NCBI GenBank assembly: GCA_035695105.1
Contig: DASSEV010000015.1
Coordinates: 1-64,000 of the forward strand
DNA from: JAICYJ01 sp035695105
GTDB taxonomy: Bacteria; Actinomycetota; Thermoleophilia; Gaiellales; JAICJC01
Reading direction: 5' to 3'
Length of the DNA: 64,000 nucleotides
Shown: positions 1 to 8,377 of the stretch, piece after piece
Position numbering within the stretch: position 1 is the first letter of the stretch
Layout: every line of letters begins with the position of its first letter
Program-made: the position numbers and the translations under genes
The notes under the pieces: generated by a model
Seen by the model: only the letters and a program-made list of their open reading frames with translations
Databases searched by the model: none
Told to the model about the DNA's origin: nothing

Positions 1-1067
1 TTGTCGCCGAGCAGCCGCCACTCGCCACCCAGCCGCACCAGCGGCTGCGTTGCAGCGGCGAGCGCGCGGAACTCCTCCTCGCTGATCGGCACGCCGCCGA
101 GCGCCGCGCGCAGGTCGTAGTCGACGACGCCGCCCAGCGACAGCGGCCCGGGCGCGAAGCTGAGCTCCGCCTCGTCCAGCTCGAGGTCCTCCTGCTCCTG
201 CAGCTCGGCCGGCAGGCGCACGGCGGCCCCGGAGAACTCGAGCGCGGGTGCGGCGGCGCGCAGCTCGGCAACCTGATCGACCGTCAGCTCAGCCCGGCCG
301 TCGCGCACCCGCCCGAGCAGCGGCAGGATGTTCGCCGCCCGGCGGATCCGGTCGAAGTCGGGGGGCGTCAGCTCGAGCGGCCACGGCGCGCCGGGGTCCT
401 CCGGCAGGCTCAGCACCAGCTCGAGCGGCTCGAGCGACTGCCGCAGGTTGACCACTGGGGCAACGGCGCCGAGATCCGGTGCGACCTTGCGCAGCGACGG
501 CTGCAGCACCGAGAGATCGATCTGGTCGTGGTAGCTGTCGGGCGCGGTCAACAGGCGCGGCTCGCGGACAGCGGCGGCCAGCGACCGCATGGCGGCTCGG
601 ACGAACTCCTCCACCGCCTGCTGGGCGCCGACGATCGCGGGGCCGTCGCCGTTCTCGCCGACCGCGGCGTGCGCCAGCGCGGGAAACGCGGCGGCGAACC
701 GGTCGAGGGCGGGCGGCTCGCCGCCGTTCGCGATCACCCGCTCCGTCAGCCGCGCGACCAGCCGCCAGGCCTTGACGGACGCGCTCGGCTCGCCGGGCCC
801 CTCATCCTCGGACAGGAGGTAGGCGAGCGCGGGGAGCATCGGCAGGCTCCGCGTCTCGACCGACCGCTCCTGGCCGTTGGCGACGATGGTGATCGGCAGC
901 CGCCGCAGGGTGTGCGGCAGACCGCGATCGTCCAGCAGGGTCGTCCATCCGCCGGGCGTCAGCGGCGACACGGAGAAGAAGCCCATCAGCGGTTCCTCGG
1001 CTCCCCTGGGGACGAAGGTCAGCTCCAGCGGAGCCCGGCGGGCGGTTGATGTCGACGGCAGGCTCAA
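1..1067 (-). CDS. SNF2-family DEAD/DEAH helicase, N-terminal part (runs off left edge)
   Basis: The leftward frame is open from the window edge up to about 1085. The visible ~355 residues end in a stretch (LGGVPISEEEFRAL, then QPLVRLGGEWRLL) that resembles the SNF2-helicase-associated domain (DUF3670 type) found before the ATPase core of bacterial Swi2/Snf2 proteins. The ATPase motifs would lie outside the window, so helicase activity is inferred. I place the start at TTG 1067 because a TAGCGT hexamer sits 8 nt upstream. GTG 1085 and ATG 986 are alternatives. The gene is divergent from the molybdenum hydroxylase operon. Confidence 0.7.
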   Translation of the reverse strand, partial: MSLPSTSTARRAPLELTFVPRGAEEPLMGFFSVSPLTPGGWTTLLDDRGLPHTLRRLPITIVANGQERSVETRSLPMLPALAYLLSEDEGPGEPSASVKAWRLVARLTERVIANGGEPPALDRFAAAFPALAHAAVGENGDGPAIVGAQQAVEEFVRAAMRSLAAAVREPRLLTAPDSYHDQIDLSVLQPSLRKVAPDLGAVAPVVNLRQSLEPLELVLSLPEDPGAPWPLELTPPDFDRIRRAANILPLLGRVRDGRAELTVDQVAELRAAAPALEFSGAAVRLPAELQEQEDLELDEAELSFAPGPLSLGGVVDYDLRAALGGVPISEEEFRALAAATQPLVRLGGEWRLLGD

Positions 1068-1075
1068 ACCGAAAA

Positions 1076-1081
1076 ACGCTA
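1076..1081 (-). promoter_or_regulatory. Candidate -10 for the SNF2-like gene
   Basis: TAGCGT on the minus strand, 8 nt before the proposed TTG start. It fits the TAnnnT-plus-6-to-9-nt pattern seen before many first genes here and implies a leaderless mRNA. No clear -35 was found. Confidence 0.35.
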
Positions 1082-1131
1082 GCACCGCGGGACGGCGGAA
1101 CCGTCCGGTTGGGTCGGCTCGAGGGCCCTGA

Positions 1132-1137
1132 TAGGTT
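1132..1137 (+). promoter_or_regulatory. Candidate -10 for the molybdenum hydroxylase operon
   Basis: TAGGTT lies 7 nt before the ATG at 1145. A weak TTGGGT (1109-1114) sits 17 nt upstream. The short distance leaves no room for a Shine-Dalgarno sequence, so the transcript would be leaderless. Confidence 0.35.
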
Positions 1138-1144
1138 TCCGCGG

Positions 1145-1600
1145 ATGCAGGTCGCTCTCGAGGTGAACGGCACCCCCCACGAGGTCGACGTGCAGGCCGG
1201 GGAACCGCTCTCGACCGTGCTGCGCGACCGCCTCGAGCTGACCGGCACGAAGGTGTCCTGCGGCGAGGGGACCTGCGGCAGCTGCACGGTGGTGGTGGAC
1301 GGCCGGCCGGTGTTGTCCTGCCTGACGCTGGCCGCGGCCTGCGAGGGCGCCTCCGTCCGCACCGTCGAGTGGGACGGCGAGCTGCTCGCGCGGCTGCGCG
1401 ACGCCTTCACCGCCGAGGACGGGTTCCAGTGCGGCTTCTGCACGCCGGGCCAGCTGATGTCGGCCCTGGCGCTGCTGGAGCGGTCACCCTCCCCCAGCCG
1501 CGACGAGATCGTCGCCGCGATGAGCGGCAACCTCTGCCGCTGCGGCGCATACGAGGGCATCGCGCTCGCCGTCGGCAGGGCGGCCGGGGAGAGCGACTGA
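1145..1600 (+). CDS. Molybdenum hydroxylase small subunit, two [2Fe-2S] clusters (CoxS/XdhC-like)
   Basis: 151 aa, the usual size for the iron-sulfur subunit of xanthine dehydrogenase / CO dehydrogenase family enzymes. It passes electrons from the Mo cofactor to FAD. The N-terminal plant-ferredoxin motif (CGEGTCGSC, about residues 40-48) and the C-terminal pair (CGFCTPG and GNLCRCGAY) give all eight cluster cysteines. First gene of a tightly coupled SLM operon. Its stop overlaps the next start as TGATG. The substrate cannot be read from this subunit. Confidence 0.92.
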   Translation: MQVALEVNGTPHEVDVQAGEPLSTVLRDRLELTGTKVSCGEGTCGSCTVVVDGRPVLSCLTLAAACEGASVRTVEWDGELLARLRDAFTAEDGFQCGFCTPGQLMSALALLERSPSPSRDEIVAAMSGNLCRCGAYEGIALAVGRAAGESD

Positions 1601-3837
1601 TGGCCAAGCTGGTCAAGACCGAGGCGGTCGTCGAGGGGCGCACCGAGGAGCGCTGGACGCTGGTCGAGGAGGACGCCACCCCCGAGTGGGCGCCGGACGC
1701 GAGTCCCGCCGTGATCGGCGAACCGGCCACACGGCTGACCGCGTCCGCCCGGCTCACCGGCACGGCCCGCTACACCTCCGACATCCGGCTGCCCGGGCAG
1801 CTGGAGGCGGCGGTGCTGCGGAGCCCCCACGCCCATGCACGCCTGACGTCCATCTCGCTCGACGCCGCCCGCGGGCTGCCCGGCGTCCGCGCCGTGATCG
1901 GCCCGGGTGACTGCCCGGACTTCGACGGCGACACCGTCCTTCATGAGGAGCCGCCGTACGCCGGCGCCGCCGTGGCCGCGGTGGCGGCGGAGTCCGCCGA
2001 GGCAGCGCGGGCGGCGCTGATCGCGCTCGACCCGGTGTGGGAGCCGCTCGGATTCATCACCGACCTCGAGCAGGCGCTCGAGAGCCAGGTGTTCCAGGAC
2101 GATCCGTCGGACTACGAGCGCGGCGACGCGGAGGCCGCCCTCGGCTCCTCGGATGTGGTGCTGGAGAGCGAGTACGTGGCACCGGCGCAGCTGCACAACT
2201 CGATGGAGCCGCACTGCGCGGTGGCCGACTGGCGGCCCGACGGCGTCACGCTGTACAGCTCCACCCAGGCGATCTACCAGGCGCGCTCGCAGATCAGCGC
2301 GGCGTTCGGCATCGACTCCGACCGCGTGCGGGTGATCTGCCACTACATGGGCGGCGGGTTCGGCTCGAAGTTCGGCTGCGGCCACGAGGGCATCCTCGCC
2401 ACCGAGCTGTCCCGCCGTGCGGGGCGGCCGGTGCGGCTCGTCCTCAGCCGCCGCGAGGAGAACCTGACGACCGGCTTCCGAACGCCGGCCAGGGTGAGCT
2501 TCAAGATCGGCGCCTCCTCCGACGGGCGCCTGCAGGCTGTCGAGGCGTCCGCCGTCATGGGCCTCGGCACGGGCGGCTGGGGCTATCCGGTGCTCGAGCC
2601 CGTGAAGTCGCTGTACGCGTGCGACAACCTCCATCTGATGACGCTGCCGATGCGCCAGAACCTCGGCCCTGCGGCGGCGTTCCGGGCGCCGGGCGTGATG
2701 GAGGGGACATTCGCCTTCGAGCAGGCCCTGGACGAGCTGGCGGCACAGGTCGGCGTCGATCCGATCGAGCTGCGGCGCCGGAACCACGCCGATGCCGACC
2801 CCGGCACCGGCCGGCCCTACACGTCCAAACGGCTGCTGGAGAGCTACGACCTGGCGGCCGAGCTGGCGGGCTGGGACGGCCGCGACGCGCTTCGCGGCGA
2901 GGGTCGCATCCGACGCGGGATGGGCTGTGCGAGCCAGTACTGGTGGGGCGGCGGCGGGCCGCCCGCCTACGCGGAGGTGCGCGTCGGCGCGGCGGCCAAG
3001 CCCGTGCTGACAGTCGGGCTGCAGGATCTCGGCACGGGCGTGATCACCGCATGCGCTGTCGTGGTCGCCGAGCGCCTTGGCGTGCGGCCGGACGACGTCA
3101 CGGTGCGCGCCGGCGATACCGACCTGGCCGGCCACGGGCCGTTCTCCGGCGGCTCGATGACCCTGGCGTCGATCGCGCCGGCCGTGCGATCGGCCGGGCA
3201 CCACGTCCGCACGCAGCTGCTGGAGCTGGCCGCCGACATGTTCGAGATCTCGGCCGACGACCTGGAGCTCGTGGACGGCGAGGTGCGCTCCGCCGACGGC
3301 ACCCTCCGCCACCCGCTGCTGGAGGTGACCGAGAAGCTGGGCAACGCATGGGTGCGCGGATCCGGTTCGCGCGCTCCCAACCCGGACGGGTTGGCGGTCA
3401 ACACCTTCGGCTGCCAGATCGCCCAGGTCGCGGTCGACACGGTCACCGGCCTCGTCACCGTCGAGCGGATCGTCGCGGTGCACGACGTCGGGCGGATCGT
3501 GAACCCGATGGGGGCGCGCAGCCAGGTGATCGGCGGGATCCTGCAGGGCGTCGGGTTCGCGCTGAGCGAGGAGCGGGTGGTCGACCCGACCACCGGAACC
3601 GTGGTCAACGCGGGCCTCGAGGACTACAAGATCCCGACCATCGCCGACCTGCCCGAGGTCGTCTGCGAGTTCGTCGGCATGCCCGACCCGAAGCTCGCGC
3701 TCGGCGTCAAGGGCCTCGGCGAGCCGCCGGTGATCCCGACCGCGGGTGCGATCGGGAACGCCGTCGCCCACGCGCTCGGCGTGCGGCTGCGCGAGGCGCC
3801 CTACACCCCGCGCCGCGTGCTGGAGGCGCTCGGATGA
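1600..3837 (+). CDS. Molybdenum hydroxylase large subunit (molybdopterin-binding, CoxL/XdhA family)
   Basis: 745 aa, typical for the catalytic subunit that binds molybdopterin cytosine dinucleotide. Visible family motifs are GGGFGSK (about residues 250-256), AAAFRAPG in the active-site loop, GLQDLGTG, and GVKGLGEPPVIPTAGAIGNA near the C terminus with the catalytic glutamate. The loop lacks the AYRCSFR signature of true aerobic CO dehydrogenase (form I), so a xanthine-dehydrogenase-like or form-II hydroxylase of unknown substrate is more likely. The start ATG overlaps the upstream stop, and the stop overlaps the next gene as ATGA. Confidence 0.92.
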   Translation: MAKLVKTEAVVEGRTEERWTLVEEDATPEWAPDASPAVIGEPATRLTASARLTGTARYTSDIRLPGQLEAAVLRSPHAHARLTSISLDAARGLPGVRAVIGPGDCPDFDGDTVLHEEPPYAGAAVAAVAAESAEAARAALIALDPVWEPLGFITDLEQALESQVFQDDPSDYERGDAEAALGSSDVVLESEYVAPAQLHNSMEPHCAVADWRPDGVTLYSSTQAIYQARSQISAAFGIDSDRVRVICHYMGGGFGSKFGCGHEGILATELSRRAGRPVRLVLSRREENLTTGFRTPARVSFKIGASSDGRLQAVEASAVMGLGTGGWGYPVLEPVKSLYACDNLHLMTLPMRQNLGPAAAFRAPGVMEGTFAFEQALDELAAQVGVDPIELRRRNHADADPGTGRPYTSKRLLESYDLAAELAGWDGRDALRGEGRIRRGMGCASQYWWGGGGPPAYAEVRVGAAAKPVLTVGLQDLGTGVITACAVVVAERLGVRPDDVTVRAGDTDLAGHGPFSGGSMTLASIAPAVRSAGHHVRTQLLELAADMFEISADDLELVDGEVRSADGTLRHPLLEVTEKLGNAWVRGSGSRAPNPDGLAVNTFGCQIAQVAVDTVTGLVTVERIVAVHDVGRIVNPMGARSQVIGGILQGVGFALSEERVVDPTTGTVVNAGLEDYKIPTIADLPEVVCEFVGMPDPKLALGVKGLGEPPVIPTAGAIGNAVAHALGVRLREAPYTPRRVLEALG

Positions 3838-4724
3838 GGACGTTCGCGTACGTCAGGCCGACCATGATCGATGCCGCCTCGGCCGCGCTCGCGCGGGAGG
3901 ACGCGCGGGCGATGGGAGGCGGCACGGATCTGCTGACCCAGCAGGATCGCGGCATCCTGCCGGTGGAGTCGGTGATCGACCTGCGCGGTCTTGGCCTGTC
4001 GGAGATCGACGACTTCGGCGACGGGCTGCGGCTGGGGGCGACCGCGACGCTGGCCGACATCGGACGCCATCCCGTCGTCCAGGAGCGGTTCACGGTGCTC
4101 GCCGAGGCGATCGCGCAGGCGGCGTCGCCGCAGCTGCGGGAGATGGGCACGCTGGGCGGGAACCTCTGCCAGCAGGTGCGCTGCTGGTACTTCCGACACC
4201 CCGACCTGACCTGCTGGCTGAAGGGCGGCGACACCTGCTACGCGCAGATCGGCGACCACCGCAAGCATGGCCTCGAGCCGGGGGACTGCATCTCGGTGGC
4301 CCCAAGCGACCTGGCCGCGGCGCTGATCGCGCTGGACGCGTCGGTCGAGACCAGCCGCCGGCCGGAAGGGGTGCCGCTGATCGAGCTCTACCGCCGGCCG
4401 ACCGAGGACAACCGGTCGAACCTGACGCTGTCGGCCGGTGACTTCGTGACCGCGGTCAACATCCCGCGAACGCCGCACGCAAGCGCGTACGAGCGGGCCG
4501 GCGAGCGGCACGCATGGAGCTTCGCGCTCGCCGGCGTTGCGGCCGCACGCACGGGCGACGAGGTGCGCCTGGCCGCGATCGGCGTCTCGAACACGCCCCG
4601 GCTGCTCGACCCGGCCGATCCCCTGGCAGGATTGCCCGGGCTGGAGCAGACCGCGTGGAAACGCCGGCTGCTGACGGGGCTGGTTGATCTCGCGGTCGAG
4701 CGCGTCACCAGCGCCGACGCCTGA
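3834..4724 (+). CDS. Molybdenum hydroxylase FAD subunit (CoxM-like, PaoB/YagS type)
   Basis: 296 aa. The N-terminal FAD-binding fold includes AMGGGTDLL (about residues 28-36) and MGTLGGNLCQQ. After the second motif comes a Cys-rich insertion with CWYFRHPDLTCW and GGDTCYAQ. In E. coli PaoB and 4-hydroxybenzoyl-CoA reductase subunits, an insertion at this place holds an extra [4Fe-4S] cluster. I infer the same here from the cysteine spacing. It would carry electrons out of the SLM complex. ATGA overlap with the large subunit; last gene of the operon. Confidence 0.9.
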   Translation: MRTFAYVRPTMIDAASAALAREDARAMGGGTDLLTQQDRGILPVESVIDLRGLGLSEIDDFGDGLRLGATATLADIGRHPVVQERFTVLAEAIAQAASPQLREMGTLGGNLCQQVRCWYFRHPDLTCWLKGGDTCYAQIGDHRKHGLEPGDCISVAPSDLAAALIALDASVETSRRPEGVPLIELYRRPTEDNRSNLTLSAGDFVTAVNIPRTPHASAYERAGERHAWSFALAGVAAARTGDEVRLAAIGVSNTPRLLDPADPLAGLPGLEQTAWKRRLLTGLVDLAVERVTSADA

Positions 4725-4882
4725 CCAACGTAACGGCGCTCGTTGCATTCCTCTGACGTCTGCCGCCGGCCGAACGGGTCGGAGCCCTGTCGGGGCCGGC
4801 GTCACACGTTCGCGATGCCGGCGTGACCGATCGCAGACGAGACGCAACGCCGGTTTGGCTCGAGCGCGGGCCGCGGGCCGTT

Positions 4883-4901
4883 CACCGCCTCAGAGGCGGT
4901 G
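4883..4901. terminator. Hairpin in the 295-bp gap between convergent genes
   Basis: CACCGCCT and AGGCGGTG form an 8-bp stem around CAG. It sits in the 4725-5019 gap between the rightward hydroxylase operon and the leftward phosphoesterase operon, so it could end transcription from both sides. No U-tract follows. I see no gene in the rest of this gap. Around 4745-4765 there is a weak resemblance to the end of the CCAATTATTGG repeats. Confidence 0.35.
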
Positions 4902-5019
4902 TCGGGCCGCGCGAGGGTTCCGGCACCACATTGTGAGAGGTCGTGGGGGCTCGGTGGCGGTGCGAGCCGTGTGAGCGGTCACGGATGCCGCCACAGCTCG
5001 TTGCACGCCCGTGACGCCG

Positions 5020-5505
5020 TCACGCGAGGTCGACGAGCGTCACCTCGATACGACCGGCCGTGACGACCATCCGCGCCACCGTGGGCGCCGATGCGCGCCG
5101 CTTCCACGTCGGGCTGCCCGGGTTCAGGAAGTGCACGCCGTCGACCACCTCGCTCACCGGCTGATGCGAGTGCGCGAACACGATCAGCCGCGCGCCGGGG
5201 AACCGCTGCCGGAGCCGCCGCTCCCGCCCCTCGCGCGGGCCCGAGTCGTGGATCATCGCCACCGGCACCCCGTCCAGATCGAACGCCAGCGTCTCGGGCA
5301 GCCGTTCGCGCAGATCCCACTGGTCGATGTTGCCGCACACGGCCCGCACCGGCGCGTGCAGCTCGAGCTCGGCGAGCGTCGCCGCCGAGGTGATGTCGCC
5401 GCCATGCAGGATCAGCTCCGCCCACTGCAGGTGCTCCTCGAGTGCGTCAGGCAGCGCGCGAGCGTGGTCCGGAACGTGGGTGTCGGCGAGGACGAGGACG
5501 TTCAC
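5020..5505 (-). CDS. YfcE/MJ0936-type metallophosphoesterase
   Basis: 161 aa from GTG 5505. Calcineurin-like fold with the dimetal motifs in order: ADTHV near the N terminus, GGD, GNID, HDSG, and AHSHQ, then NPGSPTWKR. Members of this small family are phosphodiesterases of unsettled physiological substrate. The GTG overlaps the ilvD stop as GTGA, so it is translationally coupled to ilvD. An upstream in-frame extension exists but would run into ilvD and lacks family similarity. Confidence 0.88.
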   Translation of the reverse strand: MNVLVLADTHVPDHARALPDALEEHLQWAELILHGGDITSAATLAELELHAPVRAVCGNIDQWDLRERLPETLAFDLDGVPVAMIHDSGPREGRERRLRQRFPGARLIVFAHSHQPVSEVVDGVHFLNPGSPTWKRRASAPTVARMVVTAGRIEVTLVDLA

Positions 5506-7202
5506 TTCGGGCGCGTGATCGCGCCCTCGCTGGCGCTCGACACGAGCGCCGCGTACTTCGCCAGCACGCCCGTGGTGTAGCGCGGCGGGGGCGGCGACCA
5601 ATCGCGCAGCCGCGCCTCGATCTCGTCCGCGCTCAGCTCGACGCGAAGCTCACGCGCCTCGATGTCGAACTCGATCATGTCGCCGTCTTGGACAACCGCG
5701 ATCGGGCCGCCGTGCGCGGCCTCCGGCGTGACATGCCCGGCCATCAGCCCATGCGTGGCGCCGGAGAAGCGGCCGTCGGTGATCAGCGCCACCTCTTCGC
5801 CGAGCCCCTCCCCCACGATCGCCGCGGTCACATGCAGCATCTCGCGCATGCCCGGCCCGCCCGCAGGGCCCTCGTAGCGGATCACCACCACGTCGCCGGA
5901 GCGGATCGACCGCTGCTTGACGGCCGCGAAGCACTCCTCCTCGGAATCGAACACCCGGGCCGGGCCGCGATGCCGGAGCCGCTCGTGGCCGGCCAGCTTG
6001 ACGACGCAGCCGTCCGGCGAGAGGTTCCCGCGCAGCACGGCCAGGCCGCCCGTAGGCTTGAGCGGCCGCTCGATCGGCACGACCACCGGCTGCCCGGGCG
6101 CCTCCACCGTCTGCTCGGCGATCTGGCCGAGCGTCCGCCCGTCCACCGTCATCGCCGAGGCGTGGATCAGGTCGCGCTTCGCGAGCTCGCGCGCCACCAG
6201 CCCGACGCCGCCGGCGTCGAAGATGTCGGTCGCCACGTAACGGCCGCCCGGCTTCATGCTGGCCACGATCGGGGTGCGCGCCGCGATCCGGTCGAAGTCG
6301 TCGATCGAGAACGTGATGCCGAGCTCCCGTGCGATCGCCAGGATGTGCAGCACGCCGTTGGTCGACCCGCCCGTCGCCGCCACCGACGCGGCCGCGTTCT
6401 CGAGCGCCTCCCGCGTCACGATCTGCGACGGCCGGACGTCGTCGCGGACGAGGCGCATGACCAGGCGGCCGGCCTCCTCGGCGGCGTCGCCCTTGCCCCG
6501 GTTCAGCGCGGGGATGGCGTTCATCCCACCGGGCGATAGGCCAAGGAACTCGAGCGCCGTCGACATCGTGTTGGCGGTGAACTGGCCGCCGCACGCGCCC
6601 GCTCCCGGGCATGCCGCGGACTCGATCTCGTGCAGCTCCTCGGCGTCGATCTTCTCGGCAGCGTACGCGCCTACCGCCTCGAACACCTCCTGGATGGTGA
6701 TGTCCTTGCCGCGGAACGTGCCCGGCGCAATCGTGCCGTTGTAGAGCACGAGCCCCGGCACGTCGAGGCGGCAGAGCGCCATCGCCGCGGCCGGGATCGT
6801 CTTGTCGCAGCCGACCAGGCAGACGACGCCGTCCATCAGATGCCCGCGGACGACCAGCTCGATCGAGTCCGCGATCACCTCGCGGCTGACCAGCGACGCC
6901 CGCATGCCCTCGGTGCCCATCGAGACACCGTCCGAGACGGACACGGTGTTGAACTCCATGGGCGTGCCCCCGGCCGCGCGGATGCCATCCTTGACCCGCT
7001 GCGCCAGCTCCCGCTGGTTGAAGTTGCAGGGCATCGTCTCGATCCAGGTCGTCGACACGCCCACCAGCGGCCGCGCGAGGTCGTCGTCGGTGAACCCGAT
7101 GCCCTTCAGCATCGCCCGGGCCGCCGCGCGGTCCGGCCCGTCGGTGAGCGCGGCGCTGTGGCGCTTGGCGGGGTCGGAGGGGCGGTCGTACGGGTTACTC
7201 AA
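5502..7202 (-). CDS. ilvD: Dihydroxy-acid dehydratase
   Basis: 566 aa. It makes 2-keto acids from dihydroxy acids in valine, leucine and isoleucine synthesis. Cluster-binding regions are MPCN (about residue 58), GCDKTIPAAAM and CPGAGACGGQFTANTM. The C-terminal half has the expected ALITDGRFSGATHG region. Length and motifs match the IlvD/Edd family, and the Cys pattern fits the [2Fe-2S] type. Its start lies 8 nt inside the end of a small upstream gene, and its stop overlaps the phosphoesterase start. Confidence 0.95.
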   Translation of the reverse strand: MSNPYDRPSDPAKRHSAALTDGPDRAAARAMLKGIGFTDDDLARPLVGVSTTWIETMPCNFNQRELAQRVKDGIRAAGGTPMEFNTVSVSDGVSMGTEGMRASLVSREVIADSIELVVRGHLMDGVVCLVGCDKTIPAAAMALCRLDVPGLVLYNGTIAPGTFRGKDITIQEVFEAVGAYAAEKIDAEELHEIESAACPGAGACGGQFTANTMSTALEFLGLSPGGMNAIPALNRGKGDAAEEAGRLVMRLVRDDVRPSQIVTREALENAAASVAATGGSTNGVLHILAIARELGITFSIDDFDRIAARTPIVASMKPGGRYVATDIFDAGGVGLVARELAKRDLIHASAMTVDGRTLGQIAEQTVEAPGQPVVVPIERPLKPTGGLAVLRGNLSPDGCVVKLAGHERLRHRGPARVFDSEEECFAAVKQRSIRSGDVVVIRYEGPAGGPGMREMLHVTAAIVGEGLGEEVALITDGRFSGATHGLMAGHVTPEAAHGGPIAVVQDGDMIEFDIEARELRVELSADEIEARLRDWSPPPPRYTTGVLAKYAALVSSASEGAITRPK

Positions 7203-7425
7203 CCGCGTTCACGACCTTGATCCCCCACGCCGCCCCCGAGCTGAACAGCGCGTCGGGGTCGACCTCGTCGGCGTAGCCGATCACGTGCTGTTCGGGGTTG
7301 TCAGGCGTGGAACCGATGACCACCCGGCGCCGCACCGTTCCGGACGCGCGCGCCAGGTGGTCGCCGCGCTCGCGCGCCGCCTCCGCCTCTTCGGCCGCCG
7401 GTCCCTCTGCGTAGCCCTTGCCCAT
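7195..7425 (-). CDS. Small conserved-looking protein leading the ilvD operon
   Basis: 76 aa with an acidic, Ala/Glu-rich N terminus, then RRRVVIGSTPDNPEQHVIGY and an AAWGIKVVNAVE end. I do not recognise a family. It is probably real because it overlaps ilvD by 8 bp in the coupled style of this genome, has its own TAnnnT hexamer 9 nt before the ATG, and no other frame is convincing here. It could be a cytosolic accessory protein or a leader whose translation sets ilvD expression. Confidence 0.6.
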   Translation of the reverse strand: MGKGYAEGPAAEEAEAARERGDHLARASGTVRRRVVIGSTPDNPEQHVIGYADEVDPDALFSSGAAWGIKVVNAVE

Positions 7426-7434
7426 AGGCGGCAG

Positions 7435-7440
7435 AGTCTA
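7435..7440 (-). promoter_or_regulatory. Candidate -10 of the small gene-ilvD-phosphoesterase unit
   Basis: TAGACT on the minus strand, 9 nt before ATG 7425. It lies in the 25-bp gap after the upstream dehydrogenase gene, so ilvD may have its own leaderless promoter inside the larger leftward run. Confidence 0.4.
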
Positions 7441-7450
7441 CCGGCGATGG

Positions 7451-8377
7451 TCAGGCGCTCGCCCCGGCCATCATCTCCATCAGCTCGGCCGGGGTAACCG
7501 GCGGCCCGGGCGTATCGGCCAGCTCCGGCCGAGCCAAGGCCCGCTCGACGACGGCCTCGCGCAGCCCGGGCTCGATCGCGATCCGGGCCCGCCCGCCCAG
7601 CTCGTCGACCCGGTCCGCCAGCGCGCCGGGCTCGGTCCCAATCGCGCCGGCGAGCGGCGCGAGCGCGTCGGGCGCGCGCCCCTGCATCAGGCGGATCGTC
7701 TGCGGCAGCACCGCGGCATTCGTCTGCGCGTGACCGGTGCCGGCGGTGCGGACGATCGTCTGGGAGAGCACGTGGTGTACTGCGTAGCCTGCGGAGTCAA
7801 CGGCATATGCGCACAGCAGCGACCCGAACGCCGGCTCCCCTCCGGCGATCAGCTCGGCTCCGCGCAGCGCGAGCATCGTGGCGACGGGGTTCGCCCTCGG
7901 CCCGTAGAGCGCCTCCACGCCGTGGGCCAGCGCGTTCAGCGAGCTGGCGCGCAGCGCGGGCTCCGGCATCGAGGTCATAAGGGCGGGATCCGCGATGACG
8001 AAGGCCGGTCGCACGGACGGTCGCGACTCGAGCCCGGCGATCTTGCGGTGCAGCAGCGTCATCTCCGCACCCGACAGCGTCGTCGGCACGGCGCAGACCG
8101 TGCCTCCCCTGGCCGACGCCAGCGCCTTTGCGACGTCGATCACCCGCCCGCCGCCCCAGGCCACGAGGCGGTCTGCCGTGATGCTGTCGAGCAGCTCCGC
8201 CGCAAGATCGGGCACCTGGCCGTCGCCGACGTGGATGGCGTGCATCAGGCCCGGATCGGCACGCGCGGTCGTGAGCAGCTGGACGCCCGAGTTCCAGCCG
8301 AAGCGGGCCAGCATCGCGGCCGCGTCGTCACCGTAGGCGACGGTGCGATCACCGTCCCGCCAGACCCAGCCGTTCAC
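7451..8377 (-). CDS. Iron-containing alcohol dehydrogenase family, maleylacetate-reductase-like
   Basis: 308 aa from GTG 8377. It has the NAD(P)-binding GGGRVIDVAKA, PTTLSGAEMT, the metal region NALAHGVEALYGPRANPV and the later HH and GHAQTNAAVLP motifs. These resemble maleylacetate reductases, which reduce maleylacetate to 3-oxoadipate in aromatic ring degradation. It is shorter than most (~350 aa), and no ring-cleavage genes lie beside it, so the substrate is uncertain. The GTG overlaps the stop of the EamA permease gene. Confidence 0.8.
   Translation of the reverse strand: MNGWVWRDGDRTVAYGDDAAAMLARFGWNSGVQLLTTARADPGLMHAIHVGDGQVPDLAAELLDSITADRLVAWGGGRVIDVAKALASARGGTVCAVPTTLSGAEMTLLHRKIAGLESRPSVRPAFVIADPALMTSMPEPALRASSLNALAHGVEALYGPRANPVATMLALRGAELIAGGEPAFGSLLCAYAVDSAGYAVHHVLSQTIVRTAGTGHAQTNAAVLPQTIRLMQGRAPDALAPLAGAIGTEPGALADRVDELGGRARIAIEPGLREAVVERALARPELADTPGPPVTPAELMEMMAGASA

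Noticed and set aside
802..3771. A ~990-codon open frame antisense to the Mo hydroxylase genes
   Set aside because: The plus-strand genes have full family motifs; long antisense frames are expected at this GC content, and this one shows no recognisable domain.
1145..4724. True aerobic CO dehydrogenase (form I)
   Set aside because: The active-site loop reads AAAFRAPG and lacks the AYRCSFR signature, although coxDE homologues are in the window.
4740..4770. Possible fourth CCAATTATTGG-family copy
   Set aside because: Only the end part (GCATTCCTCTGACGTCTGCC) resembles copy C; the palindrome is absent, so similarity may be chance.
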